A program made the translations under genes and the position numbers. A stretch of 24,364 nt of DNA, from positions 1 through 24,364 of the IMG/VR virus record IMGVR_UViG_3300042503_000189; one strand, given 5' to 3'. Positions 21,130 to 24,364 of this stretch are shown here, one piece after another. The notes beneath the pieces are model-generated. The model was not told the DNA's origin, did not search any database, and worked only from the letters and a program-made list of their open reading frames with translations. Numbering within the stretch: position 1 is the stretch's first letter; the number at the start of each line of letters is the position of its first letter. Source of the DNA: a virus.

Positions 21130-21965
21130 ACCCATACCTGATTAATGAACCAACGTGTATTAGCTTTTCTGGTGGTCGTACATCAGGTTATATGTTGCAC
21201 CAAGTGTTGCAAGCACATGGCGGAAAGTTGCCTGATGAAGCAATTGTATGTTTTGCCAATACGGGGAAAGAAGAAGAAGCAACTTTAAAATTTGTGCGTG
21301 ATTGCGAATTGAATTGGAACGTAAAGATACATTGGATAGAGTACCAATATGCAGAAAAACCCGCAGACCGTTGGAAATTAGTTAATTTTGAAACGGCAAA
21401 TAGGGATGGAACGCCATTTTTTGAATTGATAGACCAAAACGGCTCACTATATTTGCCTAACCCTGTTGCCAGAATTTGCACAGCAAAGTTAAAAATACGT
21501 CCAATCCATACTTTTTTGAAAAGTTTAGGTTTTGACCATAATGAAAACATGGATTGGGTTGGCATTAGATATGATGAGCAGCGCAGGGCGGCAAAGATAG
21601 ACAGAAGCAGAACGCCCTTGGTAGCAGCAAAGGTTACAAAAGAAACGGTTGGTGACTTTTGGAAAGCGCAACCGTTTGATCTAGGTTTGCCAAACATGAA
21701 CGGCGTAACTATGCATGGAAATTGCGATTTATGTTTTTTAAAGCCCACGCATCAAATTATTAGCTTGATACGGGAAAAGCCAGAACGTGCTGATTGGTGG
21801 ATAAAAATGGAAAACCACGCACAGTCAAGCAACAAAACATATGGCGATGGAGCAAAGTTTAGAAAAGACCGCCCAAGTTACGCAAAATTAAAAGAATTTG
21901 CATTATCGCAACAAGAACTGTTTGATATGAATGAAGAAGCAATAGCTTGTTTTTGTGGAGATTAA
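21126..21965 (+). CDS. PAPS-reductase-like PP-loop ATPase with iron-sulfur-type cysteines
   Basis: Product of 279 residues. The PP-loop is SGGRTS (residues 15-20) in CISFSGGRTSGYML, followed by IVCFANTGKEEEATLKFV and WVGIRYDEQRRAAKI. Cysteines C118 (ARICTAKLKIRP), C200/C203 (HGNCDLCFLKP) and C275/C277 (ACFCGD) form a pattern like that of phage PAPS-reductase-family proteins and of the DndC group. The reaction is uncertain: ATP pyrophosphatase chemistry coupled to sulfur transfer or nucleic-acid modification is possible, whereas sulfate assimilation is unlikely for a phage. Starts in an ATGA overlap with the Ref gene and abuts the RusA gene. The 186-residue antisense frame over it is a shadow. 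Confidence 0.86.
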   Translation: MNPYLINEPTCISFSGGRTSGYMLHQVLQAHGGKLPDEAIVCFANTGKEEEATLKFVRDCELNWNVKIHWIEYQYAEKPADRWKLVNFETANRDGTPFFELIDQNGSLYLPNPVARICTAKLKIRPIHTFLKSLGFDHNENMDWVGIRYDEQRRAAKIDRSRTPLVAAKVTKETVGDFWKAQPFDLGLPNMNGVTMHGNCDLCFLKPTHQIISLIREKPERADWWIKMENHAQSSNKTYGDGAKFRKDRPSYAKLKEFALSQQELFDMNEEAIACFCGD

Positions 21966-22328
21966 ATGCTTGTAACCCTTGAGTTACCCCTTCCCCCAAG
22001 CATGAACACCTACTGGCGCAACTTCAGGGGGCGAACGGTACTTTCCGCAGGGGGTAGGGAATACAAAATAGCTGTGCAAGAGTATGTTGCAACGCACAAC
22101 TTACCTAAGTTTGGTCAAGAACGGTTAGGTGCATCAATAACCATATTTCCAAGAGACAAACGGGCTATTGATTTAGATAACCGCCTAAAGGCTCTATTTG
22201 ACAGCTTGCAGGACGCAGGACTGTTTGACGATGACAGTCAATTTGACCGCATATACATTAACAGGGGGGTGATTAAAAAAGGTGGTGGTTGTACAATTAC
22301 AGTAGCCACCATTGAAAACGAGGCGTAA
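21966..22328 (+). CDS. rusA: Holliday junction resolvase RusA
   Basis: Product of 120 residues, the usual length of RusA. It begins MLVTLELPLPPSMNTYWRNF and carries the catalytic region KRAIDLDNRLKALFDSLQDA followed by GLFDDDSQF. D69, D71, K75 and D90 correspond to the essential D70, D72, K76 and D91 of Escherichia coli RusA. It should bind and cut four-way junctions, resolving recombination or packaging intermediates. It starts on the base after the PP-loop gene's stop and is followed without a gap by the DUF5856-like gene. All key residues are intact. Confidence 0.95.
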   Translation: MLVTLELPLPPSMNTYWRNFRGRTVLSAGGREYKIAVQEYVATHNLPKFGQERLGASITIFPRDKRAIDLDNRLKALFDSLQDAGLFDDDSQFDRIYINRGVIKKGGGCTITVATIENEA

Positions 22329-22685
22329 ATGGACTATCCAGCTACTTTTGTATCAACCCTGCTGCACTCAGCGACTAATACGCATTTTCAGCATTTAATG
22401 ACAGACAGCTATGCTTGTCATGTTGCTCTTGGTGAGTATTATGATGAAATTGTGGAGCTAACAGATAAGTACGCAGAATCTTATCAGGGTGCTTACGAAG
22501 TTATTAAAAGCTATCCCAAAGACTTCCATTTGGCTAATGATCCAGTCAAATACATGAAATCTCTTAAAGCATTTGTAAAAGAAATTCGGACAGAATTGCC
22601 GAAAGACACAGAATTAAACAACATTGTTGACGAAATAGCCGATTTAATAAATTCAACGCTGTACAAGCTAAAAACATTTAAATAA
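22329..22685 (+). CDS. DUF5856-like helical-bundle protein
   Basis: Product of 118 residues with a Dps/ferritin-like look: MDYPATFVSTLLHSATNTHF, then MTDSYACHVALGEYYDEIVEL, DKYAESYQGAYEVIKSYPKD and a final long helix. The stretch TxSYAxHxALxxYYDEIVxLTDxYAESYQG is typical of the DUF5856 family found in many phages, which is predicted to form a four-helix bundle. Whether it binds iron or DNA is unknown; conserved His and Glu positions (H13, H19, H28, E33, E37) could hold metal. Placed at the end of the replication unit. Confidence 0.76.
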   Translation: MDYPATFVSTLLHSATNTHFQHLMTDSYACHVALGEYYDEIVELTDKYAESYQGAYEVIKSYPKDFHLANDPVKYMKSLKAFVKEIRTELPKDTELNNIVDEIADLINSTLYKLKTFK

Positions 22686-22716
22686 ACCCCAAAAGCTGTG
22701 CAAAGCTAATGGGGTT
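22685..22716 (+). promoter_or_regulatory. Hairpin at the end of the replication unit
   Basis: AACCCCA (22685-22691) pairs with TGGGGTT (22710-22716); inside, AGCT pairs with AGCT across AA/AA mismatches. No T run follows, so it is not a clear intrinsic terminator. It may slow transcription or protect the message end. Confidence 0.6.
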
Positions 22717-22725
22717 CTAACCAAC

Positions 22726-22742
22726 CAACTGTTAAGGAGTTG
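22726..22742 (+). promoter_or_regulatory. Possible hairpin over the second HNH ribosome-binding site
   Basis: CAACT (22726-22730) complements AGTTG (22738-22742), placing the Shine-Dalgarno AAGGAG (22734-22739) in the loop and stem just before the GTG at 22745. The stem is 5 bp, so its effect is uncertain. Confidence 0.4.
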
Positions 22743-22744
22743 AT

Positions 22745-23239
22745 GTGGATAAGTATAAGTTTATTCTGTCAAAAGAGTTATTGCAAATTCATTTTGAATA
22801 CAGAAATGGTATTTTGTATTGGAAAAACAAAGGTACTGGAATTTTACGAGAACGGTCTGGTTGGGTTGATAAGCTTGGATATGTTTGCGTTGGATTCAAA
22901 AGAAAGACGTATAAAGCGCATAGATTAATTTATTTAATGCATTACGGGTATTTGCCCAAATTTGTAGATCATATAGACGGAAACCCACAAAACAATCAGA
23001 TTGAAAACTTGCGTGAAGCGCAAATGGTTGAAAATTCATGGAATCAAAAAAAGCGCAGCACTAACACAACAGGCGTAAAAGGCATCAGTTACAGTAAAAA
23101 AGCAAAAAAATACACAGCTCGATGCATGAGCAACGGCATTAGCTTTTTTATAGGACAATTTGATAAAATTGAAGATGCAACAGAAAATTTAGTTGCGTTT
23201 AGAAACAAAGCCCACGGTTCTTTTGCTAGGCATAAATAG
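22745..23239 (+). CDS. HNH homing endonuclease with C-terminal AP2-like domain
   Basis: Product of 164 residues. The HNH_3-type core comprises YKAHRLIYLMHYG (H59, R60) and VDHIDGNPQNNQIENLR (D75, H76, N83/N84, N88). It is followed by an NTTGVKGISYSKKAKKYTAR start of an AP2-like DNA-binding domain (about residues 106-160, ending ENLVAFRNKAHGSF). This is the classic free-standing phage homing endonuclease layout. GTG start with GGAG 5 bases ahead; a second frame at 22740 is a shadow. The gene lies at the junction between the replication unit and the next virion-type genes, a common insertion point. Its family differs from the HNH at 2109, which lacks AP2. Confidence 0.9.
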   Translation: MDKYKFILSKELLQIHFEYRNGILYWKNKGTGILRERSGWVDKLGYVCVGFKRKTYKAHRLIYLMHYGYLPKFVDHIDGNPQNNQIENLREAQMVENSWNQKKRSTNTTGVKGISYSKKAKKYTARCMSNGISFFIGQFDKIEDATENLVAFRNKAHGSFARHK

Positions 23240-23247
23240 GAATTGAC

Positions 23248-23676
23248 ATGGATAACCCCGAAAAACTAGCTCAAATGCTCCAACAGCAGCAAGCTATGAA
23301 GTTTTTGAAATCTATGCAAGGTATGCAAGGTGCAGGCGCAATGTCTGATATGGACAGAATGCAAAGCGGCATGGCAAGCGGTATGCAAGGCGCAGCAATG
23401 GGTGAAGCGCAAAGGCAACCCAGTTACGACAATATGCTGCAAACACCGCAAGCAGCGGGAACACCAATGCAGAGCGATATGCCTGTAGTCAGTCCACAAG
23501 GTAACTATGCGATGCCAATGACGCAGCCTAGCTACTCAGGCAATATGCCAACTAACCCACAAATGAACCGTCGAGGAATGTTGCAAGGCGCAATCAACAG
23601 CCTTAGTCAACAAGGCGCAGGACAGGGTATGGGCGCAATGAGTAACCAAGACGCACAAATGATGCGTAGACGCTAA
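23248..23676 (+). CDS. Met/Gln-rich low-complexity phage protein
   Basis: Product of 142 residues starting MDNPEKLAQMLQQQQAMKFL and then dominated by Met, Gln, Gly, Ala and Ser (for example KSMQGMQGAGAMSD). No folded domain is evident. AGGAATT precedes the ATG. Similar glutamine/methionine-rich proteins accompany portal and internal-virion genes in related podoviruses, so a structural or assembly role is possible. Its N-terminal KLAQ-x-L motif recurs at the starts of the two following gene products. Confidence 0.66.
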   Translation: MDNPEKLAQMLQQQQAMKFLKSMQGMQGAGAMSDMDRMQSGMASGMQGAAMGEAQRQPSYDNMLQTPQAAGTPMQSDMPVVSPQGNYAMPMTQPSYSGNMPTNPQMNRRGMLQGAINSLSQQGAGQGMGAMSNQDAQMMRRR

Positions 23677-23686
23677 CAGGTGATTT

Positions 23687-24091
23687 ATGGATGAAAACTT
23701 TGATCCTAAAAAACTAGCTCAATTGTTAAGTCAACAAGGTAACAACGACAGCATCAGCAATTATTTGCGTGTCGCAGGGGGTCAGATGCCCGATATGCCA
23801 GTACCAAGAGGTGTACCAGAGGGGTTTTTAACCCCACAACAAAACTTTCAAAGCGGCATTAACGCAACTCCGCTAATGATTGGTGCAAACATCCCAATGG
23901 GTCAAGGAAGTCTGCAAGCTAACGTAATGGGCGCAAATGTAAACGCACCGGGCTTTAGTCGCACAGGCATAAACGGAGTTGGTCTTGGTTATTCCTATCC
24001 AGTAGCTGGAGGAACATTAACAGGAACTGTTAATAAACCATTGCAAGGTTCTAGTTACAACGCTACTTTGCAATACAACAAACCGTTTTGA
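23687..24091 (+). CDS. Gly/Asn-rich protein of unknown function
   Basis: Product of 134 residues. The N-terminus MDENFDPKKLAQLLSQQGNN resembles that of the preceding gene; the C-terminal half is beta-prone and Gly/Asn/Thr-rich (SLQANVMGANVNAPGF, then GVGLGYSYPVAGGTLTG). AGGTG lies before the ATG. The end is 10 bases ahead of the next gene. The composition suggests a virion or beta-structured protein; no family recognised. Confidence 0.66.
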   Translation: MDENFDPKKLAQLLSQQGNNDSISNYLRVAGGQMPDMPVPRGVPEGFLTPQQNFQSGINATPLMIGANIPMGQGSLQANVMGANVNAPGFSRTGINGVGLGYSYPVAGGTLTGTVNKPLQGSSYNATLQYNKPF

Positions 24092-24101
24092 TAGGTGAGC
24101 T

Positions 24102-24364
24102 ATGACGGACGCAGAACGATTAGCAATGGCTTTACAGCGGTCTGTGCCAATGGCAAGCCCAACGGGTGAGTTTATCCCTACGCCTCCGCTACCTATGCAG
24201 CCGCAAATTTCGCCATATAACCCAATTGGCATAGGCGAAACAGCATTAAACATTGGAACAAGCGCACTTGCACAACCAATAGCAAGTATGTACGGCGTAG
24301 GCAGTCAAATGTTTGGCGGTGACGGTAAACAAGCAGCAAACAGGCTTGCAGAAGCCTTAACTTA
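24102..24364 (+). CDS. N-terminal part of an unidentified virion-type protein (cut by window end)
   Basis: An open frame begins at ATG 24102 after AGGTGAG and remains open for 87 codons to the window edge. It starts MTDAERLAMALQRSVPMASP, again with an ERLA-x-AL motif, and continues Pro/Gly/Asn-rich (TPPLPMQPQISPYNPIG) then helical (GETALNIGTSALAQPIASMY). Long internal virion or ejection proteins of podoviruses often begin this way, but the fragment cannot settle it. Confidence 0.62.
   Translation, partial: MTDAERLAMALQRSVPMASPTGEFIPTPPLPMQPQISPYNPIGIGETALNIGTSALAQPIASMYGVGSQMFGGDGKQAANRLAEALT

Noticed and set aside
21188-21748. 186-residue reverse-strand open frame across the PP-loop gene
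   Set aside because: It lies wholly opposite a gene with intact family motifs, has no ribosome-binding site and encodes an improbable composition; it is a shadow frame.

Overview
This window is about 24.4 kb of a tailed double-stranded DNA bacteriophage genome and contains no host gene. The tail set (head-tail adaptor and stabilisation-type proteins, internal virion proteins, no tape-measure or tail-sheath gene) points to a short-tailed, podovirus-like virion. Base composition is moderately AT-rich. Several small families, including the adaptor proteins, the structural-cluster GNAT protein, the replication P-like protein and the HTH_39-type protein, are ones I associate with phages and prophages of Betaproteobacteria. 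A Gram-negative, possibly freshwater betaproteobacterial host is therefore an inference and is not shown by the sequence. No integrase, CI-type repressor, terminase or portal gene lies inside the window.

Layout. Positions 1-12645 (+) are the virion module: end of an upstream gene, scaffold, major capsid protein, an intruding HNH endonuclease, a small head protein, a terminator, then adaptor, stabilisation protein, GNAT protein, three large internal-virion-type proteins (one with a GH104 muramidase domain) and a tail fibre with a C-terminal S74 chaperone. Positions 12647-14696 (+) hold small accessory genes and lysis genes (3-TM holin, GH108-type endolysin). Positions 14693-15755 (-) are a cluster of five very small genes driven by a recognisable sigma70-like promoter; the last encodes a secreted, six-cysteine micropeptide. 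Positions 15919-17865 (-) are an early leftward operon with a PD-(D/E)XK exonuclease and an SSB-like protein with an acidic tail, driven by an almost consensus promoter. Position 17953 (+) starts a Cro/YdaS-like regulator, transcribed divergently and ending in a terminator. Positions 18207-18469 are gene-free but hold a highly structured RNA element. Positions 18470-22685 (+) are the replication and recombination operon: DUF1376 initiator-like protein, P-like helicase loader, small proteins, Ref nuclease, PAPS-reductase-like PP-loop protein, RusA resolvase and a DUF5856-like protein. Positions 22745-24364 (+) hold a second homing-type HNH endonuclease followed by low-complexity proteins, the last cut by the window end.

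How it works together. The Cro-like protein sits between divergent promoters. A 16-bp near-palindromic motif recurs next to it and at three other transcription-unit starts, so one regulator may coordinate all early units. Exonuclease, SSB-like protein, Ref and RusA make a recombination and Holliday-junction toolkit. Initiator and loader recruit the host helicase. Scaffold and capsid build the head; the muramidase-bearing internal protein probably helps DNA entry, while holin and endolysin release progeny.

The most noteworthy points are: (1) a gene-free, pseudoknot-capable RNA with an 18-bp terminator-like stem ahead of the replication operon; (2) an HNH gene whose ribosome-binding site is sequestered in read-through transcripts but would be free in transcripts from its own internal promoter; (3) the four-site operator family; (4) the secreted cysteine-rich micropeptide convergent with the endolysin.
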